A stretch of 64,000 bases of DNA, taken from NCBI GenBank assembly GCA_032718865.1, contig JALUTQ010000005.1, positions 1,736,001 through 1,800,000 of the forward strand, given 5' to 3'. Numbering within the stretch: position 1 is the stretch's first letter; the number at the start of each line of letters is the position of its first letter. Positions 53,048 to 64,000 of the stretch are shown here, in pieces. The notes beneath the pieces were generated by a model that was given only the letters and a program-made list of their open reading frames with translations, did not search any database and was not told the DNA's origin. Made by a program: the position numbers and the translations under genes. The DNA is from Tilletia caries. Lineage: Eukaryota; Basidiomycota; Exobasidiomycetes; Tilletiales; Tilletiaceae.

Positions 53048-54697
53048 CGCGACTGGTGTGTGGGTGTGATCGACGGAAGGTGGTGGCAAGGAGGAGGGAG
53101 GAACAGGGCAGCGCGCGCGCAGCTGTCATCCACCCCTCCTTACTTATATGTATATCGCCTGCCCCACCCTTCAGTCCATGCTCATTGCTCGGATCCAGAC
53201 GATGCTATCTCAACCGAACTGATCTGCGAATGTTCCAACATCTGTCATTTGCAAGCGCATGGAAGCAACGAAGACTGCTGCAGTGCCGAGAAAGGTACAG
53301 TAAACCAGCGAAACTCGGCCATCAGCATTACCGAACCCATCCAGTCGCCAGTCGGCCATCGGGTCAAAGCGCAATAGGCAATAATCTCCTCGTCCAAACA
53401 TTCCACGCCTGCCTCCAACAACTTCTTGCAAGCAGGCTCCAAATCGGACTCCCTGTGCTGATCTGAATCTCATGCCTCATCCCTGTGCGCGGGCTTGACT
53501 GTCGACTTCCTGCCTCGACTTCCCAGCGACAGGCGACGGGGTGTGGCCGTCCTCGCACCCTGGTCGGGGTGGCCACGGAACCGGTTTCTGGTCGGTGACT
53601 GGAGGCATCATGAAGATCATTGTTTCAGCACCATCAGCCGGATTGTTGGATGTTTGCCGTGGGCCCACGTGGAGGAGCGAGAAGCAGCTCCCACAGTCCA
53701 CAACTCACAAGCCCACAGCTTGACCGCTTGAGTCTTGACCCACCTGGCTCTTGAGTCTTGACCCTGCCTCGCACTGCGCAGAGACTCACACTCCCCATGC
53801 TGCAGAGTGCAGACGCGCTGATAACAAGGGCGATGTTGAAGCCGTCGAGCGTCGAGCCCGTGGACAGTCGACGCAAGATTCCATGCTTGCCCGCCCACCG
53901 GCCACCGCCCGCCCCACGCTTTCTTTGCCCAACGTTTCACATGCAAGCTCCATGCATCCACCCACACCTTATTCCTCGACACCGGAAGCTTATTTTTGCC
54001 TCACATCAACAAAGACACCGAAGCGAAGTCTCAGGTTGCAGTCATGTGACATGTGACATCGACCTCGCACACGTGGCGAGGCCACCTCCACCTCGTCTTT
54101 CAGAACGAACGAAAATGGTCGATGGTCAGGCTGAGAAACGTCGATCAAGAAACGTTCCCGCCTCTCTCCTCCTGGGCAGCAGCGATGAGAGCATTTCCAT
54201 CCCAGGTCGTCTCATCCTCTTCTCGTGTCACCTTCATCAACGACCTCAGCGCCTCAGCCAGAAGCTGGAAGCTGGAAGGCGAACCGAGCTGACTTCACCG
54301 GCTATCTCGTCAGTCGTCTTCATCTCAAATCTCAAGTCTCATCACATGCTCTCGATCAAGGCGAAATGAGAAGAGACACTGAGATGTATCAACTCATTCG
54401 GCTGACGTTATCTTCCTTTTATGGACCAGCACATCTCATCCCAACTCTCTTCGCCCGCCCTCTGCTTTTTCTCATCAAGCCAAAAAAACAGCATTCCCCG
54501 ACCCATCACCAAGTCATTCCAGTATGAACGATACCATTTAGCCCACCCCCTCTTATGAGAGCTGGGATCGTGTTCAGCACGGGCGATGATATGTACATAT
54601 GTACAGGCGCAGGACGCGAACTCGTTCATAAGAAAACGCTCGGACAGCCTCGAACGTCCCCTCCTGCCCACCACTTCTTCTCGAGGACCCTTCCATC
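53048..54697. other. Long intergenic region, no gene recognised
   Basis: 1.65 kb between the divergent hydrolase and membrane-protein genes. ORFs on both strands are short and lack domains. The segments 53725-53765 contain a repeated CTTGAGTCTTGACC motif (two copies). It probably holds both promoters. Confidence 0.4.
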
Positions 54698-56862
54698 ATG
54701 GCACCGGCCATCTCACCATTTACTCTCGACCCCTCCGCTCACGGGGCAGGCTTGCACAACCTCACCTTTGGCCATGGTCTACAGCTCGTCCCCCTTCCCT
54801 CCGCCAACTCCTTCGTGCGACCACCAGCCTTCGGCGGATCAGGGAAACACCCATCACACTCTGCTCTCAACACCGGACTGCCCAGCTTGTTTCTCTTCGT
54901 CGCCTTTGTACTCCACGGATGTCTGCTGCCCTACGCCTTTCTTGTTCTGCGACAGAAATCTGGCCTGTGCGACTTCTGGAAATGGATGGTGAGAGCGTGC
55001 GCTGATACATGCGAATATTGCAGCACTTCTCACTGAACCTCGCCGTCGTCCGGTATTAGGCTGCAATCTGCACATTGTGTAGGTGAGCTTCGAAATCCCT
55101 TTGCTTGTCCCACAAAAGAGAACAAGCCCTTGGCTCACACAGCAGTCTTTCACCCATCTGACTTCAGCACCATAGCTTGCGGAATTTGGCTCCATCTCTG
55201 CTGGCTCCTTGCAGTCTCCGACTCGCCACAACAGCTCCTGTTCGGAGACCAGCACGAATACTCGACCATCCTCCTGCTCTACGTGGCCCAAGAATTCGGT
55301 GCGAAAGTACTGATGACGCACTTCGCACGACACTTCTTTCGAGAACAGCAGCCGGAAAACAACAGAACGTACAATGTTCTGTTCTGGGCAGTGGCGCCCT
55401 CGAGTGTCGGTGCCGACTTGATCTTGCGTCTGGTCTCAGTGGTCTTGATGTACACCGGATCTCAAGGTCAGTCCCATGCTCTTGACAATCACTATCGACA
55501 GGACTCAACTGAAGAGTAAAGCTCCTGATGTTTTATAGTCACCGCCTCCCGCGTCTTTGCTGCTGCAAATCTGCTGTCCTTCTTCGTCCTATCGGCGTAC
55601 GCAATCTGCTTTATCAGCGCCTTGCAGGGGACAAAGCATCAAGAGGCAAAAGCCCCATTGGCCGACAGAATCGCAGGGCACACCACCTTGCTGAGGCAGG
55701 CCAGTCAGCCGTATCAACTGGATCTCTCTCCCCATCCGGACGTCATCAGCAACGAACCGCCGAACGTCTCAAACCAGTCAAACCCACTGCAGCGACCGAG
55801 GCTCGTCAAAGTAGGCCGGCCTAGACCGCGACACTCTCCGATTGAGATCCACTATCCATCCCTGACACCCATCGTCATGTCAACGACTCTGGCCACCGCA
55901 GGAGGAGGCGGGTCCCGTCAGTCGTTCCCCACCCTGAAGGGCGACGTATCATCAAGCGACTTTACACATCCGCAACCTGCTACGCCAAGTCGATATACCC
56001 TCGCAACTTCGACAAGAAGGGTAGACAGGCTCGGAGAATCGCCGCGGACGCCTGTACGACGGGCGATCCGTACCGTCCACGGCCCCTTCTCACTGGGCAT
56101 CCGTTCACACGACAACGATGACGGCGGAAAGAAGAGTGTGTCGGTGCACACTTTGCTCTGCTGGTTGCTTGCGCTTTGCTGTCTGCAGGCCTCGTTCTCG
56201 GCAGTCATCGCTGCTTTCAGCCTGGCCATGACGATCACGTCGGGCGCGGCGGCCTCTTGTTACGCACTTATGGCGACCATCGATGGTGAGTTCGATCGCT
56301 TCCCACATCTTTCTGACGAAGGGGTCAGGCTGATATTCTTTGCGTATCTGCTGCCTCCTTGAGCGCAGTGTTGGCCGTGGTCGTCGCGCTGGACGTAAAC
56401 AGAAGGTCGGCAGGTCTCGTTCAGGAGCATCCCTTCGACTTTCTCCATCTTGTACGCTCCTCGACGAACGACAAACCGTCCGTGGATCATCAGAAGGAAG
56501 ACAAGCAAGAAACTAGATCGACGATGACATTCCAACATACGCCTCTGCATCCCAAGAAGCCGAACGCCAAGGATACGTTCAATATCCCCATGTCGGCGCC
56601 TCCGTCCCAGCACGCCTCTCCAGAATGGACACGGACTTCTAATGTCCCTCGGCTCAAGTCCGCTACGCTCGAGGACTCCGAGGACGACGATGGCGGTGGT
56701 TATCTCGATGTTCGTCCCGACACGCCAGCTCCAAAGTCGCATACTTGGCTCACCTCCATCGCACCAAGTACAGCATTGGGAGAAGGGTCGAAGAGCTGCT
56801 CCCAGCCACGAGCTCACGACACGAGAGAAGAAGATCGGGAGAAGGAAGCAAAAGATGAGTAG
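54698..56862 (+). CDS. Uncharacterised multi-pass membrane protein
   Basis: Exons 54698-54988, 55060-55082 (a 23-nt microexon), 55168-55466, 55539-56285 and 56369-56862 give about 617 residues. The microexon is supported because it alone reconciles the phases of its neighbours and completes a hydrophobic helix (AAICTLCSTIACGIWLHLCW). Around seven membrane segments are visible: near residues 68-88, 98-122, two in exon 3, one at the start of exon 4, a pair at its end (CWLLALCCLQASFSAVIAAF), and one at the start of exon 5. A long hydrophilic loop separates the two halves, and the C-terminal tail is Ser/Pro/Asp-rich. I do not recognise the family. A transporter or receptor-like role would be a guess. 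Confidence 0.72.
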
Positions 56863-58135
56863 CAATCGCCTGGGCCGGGAACGAGCTTGAAGAGGAGGCG
56901 CTCAGAGTGGTCCGACTTGACGATGGTGGAGCCACAGACTCATACTCCGTCTCGTGCCCATTAGATAACTACAACCCTGTGTCGATTGAAATCACAATCC
57001 TGACAATCTCACAGTATCGCTCCATGTCCTCACGATCATCCTTCTTCTGACTGTAATCTAACCATTCTTACGGCATGCTGCAAATCAATGCGCCCGCGTG
57101 AAGAGTCGAGTGTCTGCGTGTGGTGGTAGGCTTCGAACGCCAGTTGCATAGCAACAAGCGCTTCGGAAAATGCCGGAACGTTCACCCGACTCTTGCCGTT
57201 TGTTTACTCGCTCCCCCAAACTTGCGTCCAGGAATGCAGCACGACCTCGACCTCGACAACGACAGCGCGAGCCACAGCGACAGCGATGACGAGACCGTGC
57301 TCTTCGCCGTCTGGCATGATCGCCTGTACAGAGGGGAAATCAGCTGAGACTCCATCCAACGGTGCTGACACTCTGCCCTGCTGACCTCTTCGTCTGAACG
57401 CTGACCGGGTCTGCCTCCCCTTCCTCTCCCTCACCAGAAATTGATACCAGTTCGCCCGCGCGAGCGCACAGCGACGAGCTCACAGCGATCTGCTTCCTTT
57501 CCGAGTGTCTCCTCCTCAGTACGAAGCCTTGGATACTGACAGCAGTTGGGTCTGCGTGTGTCGGCGACCAAGGTTACGGAGGCCGAGGGACAGACAGACC
57601 TGGGTCACAGTCCGCAGTCATCCCAGGATTACGCAGCAGACCCACTCTCCAACGGCCGTGGACATTCCTCCTTCCTCTTTTCCTCTCGGATCCCGGAAAG
57701 CCGAGACCAAGCCACAATCCCGTCTGCTGATCACACATGCTCCTCGCGCGCTTCCATGCAGATCAAAACATCGTCGCTCAAGTCCAACCTGCTCGCTCGC
57801 TCAGAACAGGGCCCTACTGCCGCGCTGTCCCTTCGGAACCCAGAGTTCTCGCCAAGTGAGCTGAAGGCGCTAAGCGTACAGACTGTTCCCCCATCCCATG
57901 CAGCTCTGATGGCGATCCCGGTACGTCCACAGTGTGGGGTCCCCAAGCACAGGCCATTGGTTCACTTTTTCTCTCTCCAACTTCCCATCTTTTCCGAGCA
58001 CAGGCCATACATGCCAGTCTTGGGTCGGTCGAAGGCAAAGTCGTCATACTGTACATTCGGGCTTAAAAGGAGGCCCCACGTTCGAAATCCGTCTTTCTCC
58101 CCTCCCTCCATCTCCTCCCAGATCTTTACACCTAC

Positions 58136-58181
<46 letters not shown>

Positions 58182-58288
58182 CGACATACACACACGCACA
58201 CACATTCAAGCCCCGACGCTCCCGCCCAATTCTCTCTTCTTCCCTTCCAACACCATCATCACCCTCACCCTCATACTCATTCTTCACC
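56863..58288. other. Long intergenic region with CA microsatellite
   Basis: No gene recognised in 1.4 kb. (CA)n at 58139-58178 lies about 110 bp upstream of the next start codon, and a CTTAAAAGG element lies near 58061. Probable promoter of the 58289 gene. Confidence 0.45.
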
Positions 58289-59958
58289 ATGACTACTTCA
58301 TTCGTCTCAAACAGCGTCCCCGATGCCAGCGAGATCCTCGCCATGGCTATTCAAGCCCTCATCCAGCTCGCTCCAAAGACGAGCCCGAGCGAGACAGTTA
58401 TCGAGTGCGCTCAAATACTCAAGGCCGCCCAAGAGAGCCCACTCGACAGGAAGATTCCCGAGATCGTAAACACAGCCACCGCGAACAAGCTAGAGCTGAT
58501 CGCTCTCTCCGCCGGCGAGGCCAACATGGTCGTCTCCGAGATAGTAGCCGGGATGACGAAGGCGTCTCGGCTCTTCAACACCTTCTGCGGCAAGTACGCT
58601 GAGGCTACCAAGGAGCTCAAGGAGCTCGGCTACACAACGGCTGGCCTACAGGTCTACTTAGAGTGAGTAACCTACATCGTCGCTTTCATCTTCCGTAGAC
58701 ACCCAGCTGGCTGACATCAGTAACACTCTTCCTACGCTCTACAGGGTTGCAATCGTGGGGACCGTGGATGCCCGACCTGCGCGTCCTACGACCGCAACAA
58801 CGACTGCCACGGCCACCGTTCCTGGTCCTACTTCGCTGCTTCCACCAGTCACGTCCGCTCTCGCTGGCAGCAGTGTCGCGGGTGTTTGCGTCCCGGTGAC
58901 GAGTGGACTCGGCGGTGTCTCGGCATCGCTCCCACCTGCATCCGTCTCCGGTTCTGTTCCGTACGTGTCTTTGTCCGCACTGGGCCAGGCTTCTTGATTT
59001 CTACTGACATACTATCTATCTTTTCTGATTACATCTGTTCAGGCTCAGTGATGTTTCCGGCATCGTATCCACAGGTCTGCCCTCGATCAGCATCCCTGGC
59101 GGGTTGACCTCGACGACCTTGAGTCTCCCCGGCCGCACCAACCTCTTCCCCACAGCGACGAACGCAGGTGCTACGACTGTTGCTCCTACAGGTGCCTTGC
59201 CGGCAACACACGCTTCGCAGAGCAAGGTCGAGGTCGACAACGACCGAACACCCCGCGCTACCACTCGCCCGGCTGCTCCAATGGCCCGCCGACCACTGGC
59301 GCTCAAGCCAGTCGGTCATGCCGAAGACGTGTTCGGCCCTATCATCGGGCCGATCAAGACGACTGCAACACCGGCCAAGACCCGGACCGAGGACAAAGGC
59401 GACGACGACAGGACGCCTCGCGCCGCTACTCGGACTGCTGCTTCGATGTTTCGGCGTCCACAAGCACCCAAGCCGGTCGGTCCCGTCCAAGAGTCCGTGT
59501 TCGGTCCTATCTTCGGACCCATCAAGACCGCTGCCACACCGGCCGCCGATCCTTCCCAGACCATGATCGAAGTCGACGAGAACAGGACTCCTCGCGTCCC
59601 GACTCGCCCAGCTGCTCCCATCGTCCGCCGACCACTGGCCCCTAAAGCAGTTGGTCCCGCTCAGGACTCTGTGTTCGGCCCCATCGTCGCGACCATCAAG
59701 ATGAACTCAACTATCCAATCGGAGCGGCTCGACAAGGCTACGCCGGCCAAACTCGTCGTCTACCAGGACTCTCCGGACGGGAGACAGCCTCAGACAACTG
59801 CGCCATCAAAGCTCGTCGTATTCCAGGACTCTCCGGGTGCAGGACGGTCTCGAGCAAGCAAGAGGGCTTCGATTGGGATGCCATCGGTCAAGCGGCACAT
59901 CCCATCGAACTGCGGCTCGCCGCGGCAACCTCTCGCACTCCGCCATCGTCTCTGCTGA
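58289..59958 (+). CDS. Repeat protein of unknown function
   Basis: Exons 58289-58662, 58745-58960 and 59043-59958 give 501 residues. Residues 1-125 are helical and conserved-looking (ALIQLAPKTSPSETVIECAQ, MVVSEIVAGMTKASRLFNTF). A Thr/Ala/Pro/Val-rich linker follows. Exon 3 carries three tandem copies of a ~50-residue module with core RTPRAxTRxAAxMxRRPxA, KPVG and SVFGPIxGPIK, then two copies of a KLVVYQDSP/KLVVFQDSP motif near the C-terminus. I do not recognise the family. The exon 3 part is duplicated inverted at 44133-45168. Convergent with the USP gene. Confidence 0.75.
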
Positions 59959-60303
59959 GGTGGATTGGTGCTCAGCTTCATCGTCTCGTCGGCTCCCTGA
60001 TACCCTCGGCTCTCTCCGCCCCCGTCTCCAAGTACGGTGTACTCTATATTCTATTCTCCACACCCAATCTGGCCTCACAACCCGTCTCGTCTCGTTCGCA
60101 TCAACCTCGCTCTGTTCTCTAGTGGCCCCTGCTGGTCTCTGTATCATCTCAACAAATCGAATCTGGTGTTTCCCGCTGTTCCACAAAATGGATGAACTCA
60201 GAAGTCGAACTGTATCTGAAGAGACGTTCACTTGTAAAGTTTTGAGATTTCCAAGCATCCACAGCGAACGGTGAGAGAAGACGGAAGACTCGCAAACATC
60301 CTT
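59959..60303. other. Shared 3' region between two convergent genes
   Basis: 3' untranslated sequence of the 58289 gene and of USP. It contains the single-copy target GTCTCTTCAGATACA (reverse complement near 60211-60225) into which the LINE inserted in the duplicated copy. Confidence 0.6.
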
Positions 60304-63016
60304 TCACAAGCTCGCACGAGGAGCAGGCGACTCCCACCGCTGTACGACCCGCGGCCGTACCCTACTGCGTAACCGTTCCAAATGCGCCGCCGCCGCCGCC
60401 GTCGTGTCCGTCGCGATCGGCGAAGGTGATGCCGTCGACGCACCTCCCGACGTCGAGCCCTCACTGACGATGCGCAGATCGGCCACGGCGCGCGAGGCCG
60501 CCCCGTCACCACCATCATCGTCAATGTCGTCCAACGCGGTGATCCGAGCCGGCTCCGCCTTCGCCCCCGTCGATCCACTACCACCGCCGCCGTCCAAGTT
60601 GGAACCCTGCAAGCTTGCACCCGGACCTCCCCCTCCCTCCTGCCCGCCGACCAACCCATCCCATCGCTCGTAAAAGAGCAAGAACGGATTCGAGGATAGG
60701 ACCTCGCCCAGATCGCACGTCTCCACAATATCGTCCGAGATCCGCATCCACTCGGCCTCCGCTCCTGATCGAGGCCGATGCGGGACGGAAGAGGAGGACG
60801 AGGAAGGGGAGGACGAGGGTCTGCGGCGGTAGGAGACGTAGTGCCCGAAGGAATGCCCGCCGTAGTGCACGACGATGCTCTGAAGGCGGTACAAACACGC
60901 ATCCCGCAGTCCCTCATTCCTCCTCCTCGACGCGCCATCCTCTTCTTCCTCCTCACCACCACTGATCCTCCGATCACTCCTGACCTCCAACTCCGCCCCC
61001 GTCGCAAAAGGCTGGATGTCCAACCACTCCCCAAGGTGCACAAACGTATTATTCTTACTAGCCCCGCCCCCAAAGCCTCCAAAGATGCTCCGGTTCAGAT
61101 GGACGACGAGCAAGCGCGGCGGGCGCGCGAGCATGATCTGCTTCGTCGCGCACCGGGATGGGATTCGTTCCAGTTTGACGTCCGGCGGTAGGAGGGATGA
61201 CTGGGAGGATTGGAGCTCGTCTTCGTGGATGTTGAGTTGGAGGATGCGGAGGACGCGGTCATAGGCGCGTTGGGCGTCCCGCAGACGGCGTTTCTTCGAT
61301 ATCGTCATCTTTCCTCCTCCTGCGGCGGCGGCCGAGTCACCATTTGACAACTTCCCCGTCGCTGTCGCCGCAGAGGGCACAGGATCCTCCCCTCCAAGCC
61401 GAAGCACGTCCGCCCTGAGCCGGTCCGCGGTCGCTCGCAAGCTGCACCGATGGCAGATCCACTGCACGACCTCCAACTTGCTCCACTCATCGAGCAACTG
61501 CTCGATCGCCACGCCTCGGTTCCCACGCATCGCGCCCAATTGCGGGACGGTCAGGGTGAGTTCCTCGGAGGACAAGTGGCGGATCCCCTCGGTGTAGCCG
61601 CAGTCGACACAGCCGGTACGCTGGGCGGTCCAGCCTTTGAAGGGATGTTGTGGGTCGCCTGGTTGCTCATCTGCCACCGCTCCCGTCTCCGGCGCGTCCC
61701 CTTGCCTACTTTCTTCCTCTGACGGTGGTAGGCCAGGAACGACCCATTCCGCCGACCTCGTCCTAGTAGGTGCAATGGCCGCCGCTAGCCCCCTAGCTGA
61801 CGAGAACAGCACCTTCCGTCGCTCACGCTGAATCTCTCGCAGCTCAGACTCGAGCGCGTCGGAAAGGAGGGCGAAGAGCTCGTGTGCGTCCTGCTGTTGG
61901 TGGGCTGCGGTCAGGCTGCGAAGGCCGTTGGAGGCGGATACGTCTGCCAAGGCTGCTGTTAGCTGGGAGGGCAGAATGGCTGGTGCTCGGCGCGGGGTGG
62001 GCGAATTGAGGCCTGTGGGAGGAGTATATAGAAATGAGACCAAGTAAAAACAAAGCGAGGGTAGATGGAATCCGGAAGAGAGTATACGTACGGATGACAA
62101 TATCGCGCAACGCGTCGGTTACAGGAGTCGGCACGTCCCAGACTTCCGCAAACTGGGTGACCGCGTCCAAGTGCTGAGCCAGTGTAGGACAACTGGCGAG
62201 AGACTGAATGACGCTGTTGAAGAAGCAGGTGTTGCCGGTATTTCTGAGACCGGGATAATGCCTTGCTTCTTGTGTCTGGGACGATGAGGCACGCGCCGCT
62301 GCCGCATTCGCCGGTGTGCCGTTTTGATGGTAAGTAGAAGTCCCGCGACTCCTGCGCAACGCTCGTCCCTTCCCATTCGGCGCGAGCATAATGCTATTCG
62401 CTCCAGCCTCCGTGCCGAACGAGCGCGCAGCGCCACGGGAGCCCGAGGAAGACGAAGGGAAGACATGGCCCAGTCCCGATCCGGACGAGACGGCATTTGC
62501 GATGCGCGCAGGGAAGTCGGAGCTCAGACCGACGTTCCCGAGTGCGGCGGCGTTACCGGTGAGGATCGCCATGAGTGGTGAGAGGACGAAGGTGGAGAGC
62601 GCGCTGAGGATGATGTTCTGATGTGTCGAATGAGCTGCGTCGCGTATCACGAGGTAGCCGAGCACGCAGAGGAGGACGGTGAGGAGGAGGAGGCCTGCCT
62701 GGTGGAGGAGCGGCAGTGGGTAGTCGAACAGCCCGAGCAAAGGGAAGGCCTGCGGCGCCCAAGGCTCGACAAGGACAAAGGCAGTCGCCGTACTCGGCTG
62801 CTGCTGCGCGTGCTGAATAGCTTCGAACAGCGACCGATGGAAGTCCTGAGGATGAGAATCGTGCTGCTGGTACTGCGCTCGTTGCTCGCGGACCTGAGCG
62901 ATGGTGGAGACTGTGAAGCCGGCGAGCTTGCGGTCGAGGGAGGCGAGGAAGGCGGAGAGCGAGAGCGGGTTCGCTGCTGTTGAGGATGATGCTGAGAGAA
63001 CGCTTCGTAGGGACAT
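60304..63016 (-). CDS. Membrane-anchored ubiquitin carboxyl-terminal hydrolase (USP)
   Basis: Two exons, 63016-62092 and 62012-60304, about 877 residues. Two hydrophobic segments near residues 105-130 and 140-160 (LLLLTVLLCVLGYLV; ILSALSTFVLSPLMAIL) suggest a membrane anchor, as in yeast Ubp1 and animal USP30. The catalytic Cys box GLRNTGNTCFFNS has Cys at about residue 264. QQQDAHELFALL follows at the start of exon 2, then a CxxC pair (CVDCGYTE, CHRCSL), RPPRLLVVHLNRS, and the His box GGHSFGHYVSYRR near 694, ending with FLLFYERWDG. All catalytic elements are present. It removes ubiquitin from proteins, probably at the ER or mitochondrial membrane. Parts of this gene are scattered as relics at 13622-14319, 40850-42363 and 45169-45305. 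Confidence 0.9.
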
Positions 63017-63486
63017 TGCGCGCTTCCAGCCTCTCCCTCCTGGATCACTTCAGAAGACGATGGCTGTCGTCCGCGTCATCCCCAGAGCGGCGAACGTCTG
63101 GAATCTTTTTGGGAAGGAACGTACATACACGTGATCCTCGTGCCAACGAGCCCGTCATCCTCAACATCAGCATCAGCATCAGCATTCGCGTCGAGGGCGA
63201 GGTGGCAATCAATGGAGAAGACGGAGAAGTCTACGGGAGGGATGGTTTGTCTCGGAGTATACGAAAGGAGAAGGACGGAGCGAGATGGTAAAGGGCAATT
63301 CGAGTATGTAGATGGGATGAAGATGGCTAGTAATACACAAAAGTCTGGAAAAGAAAGGGGAGAACGATGCAAGAGAGAGAGAGAGGGTGGAGAGAACCCC
63401 AAGTTCCACCGCAGGACGCCAAGGGAGAGAAAGGGCGCGAAAGAATGGCGTCGATTTCCCTCCCGGTTCCCACCAAGCGAACGGGT
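63017..63486. other. USP upstream region / Rab 3' flank
   Basis: Probably holds the USP promoter. A (CAGCAT)n-like tract lies near 63165-63185 and purine-rich AG repeats near 63370-63395. No gene recognised. Confidence 0.4.
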
Positions 63487-64000
63487 TCAGCAACTACAGC
63501 CGCGTGCAGCCTCGTAGGCGCCCGTCAAGCTAATCGTCCCGCCCTCTCCGTTCGCCCCACCAGGTGCCCCGCCCGGCATCCGATCGCCCGGCGTCCGTTG
63601 GCCGGGGGCCATTTTCTGCCACAGTGCCGGCGTCGAGATGATCTGTAGGGGAAAAGATGATCCAGTTCAGCAAATTCAAGCAGGGTGTTGAAAAAGCACG
63701 CCCCTCTCTGTATGTTTGGCAGAGAGAGAAAGAGAGAGAGGCAAGGAAATGCTCACCCGATTTACCAGCTCATCAAACGCATTACTAACACCAACACCCC
63801 TCTTCGCACTCGTCTCCACAAACAGGGCTCCCATCTTGTCCGCAAACGCGCTCCCTTCCTCCGTGGTGACCACCCGCTGGTACTCCTTGTCCGTTTTGTT
63901 GCCGACGACCATCTTGATCACTTCGGACGAGGTGGAGAAGGTTTCCAGCTCGCCGAACCAGTTTGTTAGTGAGTCGAACGTATCTCTTGCTGTGACGTCG
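63487..64000 (-). CDS. Rab18-like small GTPase, C-terminal part (runs off the window)
   Basis: Last exon 63642-63487, intron 63643-63756, then an exon from 63757 to beyond 64000. Visible are DVTARDTFDSLTNWFGEL, the guanine-specificity motif GNKTDKE (G4) and ETSAKRG (G5), followed by the hypervariable tail and a terminal CSC (CxC) double-prenylation signal. The N-terminal P-loop and switch regions lie outside the window. By family it acts on ER/lipid-droplet membrane traffic; assignment to Rab18 rests on the G4-G5 neighbourhood. Confidence 0.85.

Noticed and set aside
53048..54697. Genes in the divergent region upstream of the hydrolase
   Set aside because: ORFs are short and overlap on both strands, with no domain or exon chain.

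Overview
The window looks like nuclear DNA of a filamentous or yeast-like fungus, most likely a basidiomycete. Genes are intron-rich, with short (roughly 70-120 bp) GT-AG introns. Recognisable fungal genes include a SEN1-type RNA/DNA helicase, vacuolar carboxypeptidase Y, the CCAAT-binding factor subunit HAP2/NF-YA, the ERMES subunit MDM34, a membrane-anchored ubiquitin protease and a Rab18-like GTPase. I cannot name the species from sequence alone.

Layout. 1-5036: an apparently near-complete MULE DNA transposon (a 20+ bp terminal inverted repeat at each end, broken transposase on the minus strand) with a 790-bp MITE inside it. 5437-12640: SEN1 (five exons, plus strand). 13140-19160: a rearranged ubiquitin-protease (USP) pseudogene, bordered by a fold-back element and split by a complete Copia retrotransposon with identical 100-bp LTRs. 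19549-22010: carboxypeptidase Y (nine exons, minus strand). 22251-32476: a ten-exon PHD-finger gene broken by a Ty3/Gypsy chromovirus (itself carrying a second MITE copy) and by a hAT-type MITE. 32575-34385: a DDE integrase/transposase gene on the minus strand, convergent with the PHD gene and carrying one in-frame TGA. 35190-36487: HAP2. 37153-40597: MDM34. 40850-45440: a second, inverted copy of the rearranged USP pseudogene plus a copy of part of the gene at 58289-59958, interrupted by an ORF1-only LINE with a poly(A) tail and 15-bp target duplication. 45180-46527: PIN-domain and pogo/CENP-B-like relics. 47636-50451: an uncharacterised nuclear-type protein and a quinone-oxidoreductase-like MDR enzyme. 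50969-53047: a membrane alpha/beta hydrolase. 54698-56862: an uncharacterised multi-pass membrane protein. 58289-59958: a repeat protein of unknown function. 60304-63016: the intact USP. 63487-64000: the 3' part of a Rab18-like gene.

The main theme is the contrast between conserved housekeeping genes and heavy, nested, partly very recent transposition. Two LTR retrotransposons have identical LTRs and exact target duplications. Three insertions can be checked against empty sites or a restored reading frame inside this window. Almost all single-base frameshifts in these elements fall in homopolymer runs, so part of the apparent decay may be assembly error.

The least explained signals are: a 67-bp inverted repeat (66/67 identical) lying just upstream of both the CPY and HAP2 genes and enclosing the PHD-finger plus DDE-integrase gene pair; a HAP2 protein whose normally compact CCAAT-binding core is split by about 160 residues; and a gene-fragment shuffling process that has duplicated pieces of the USP locus at least three times.
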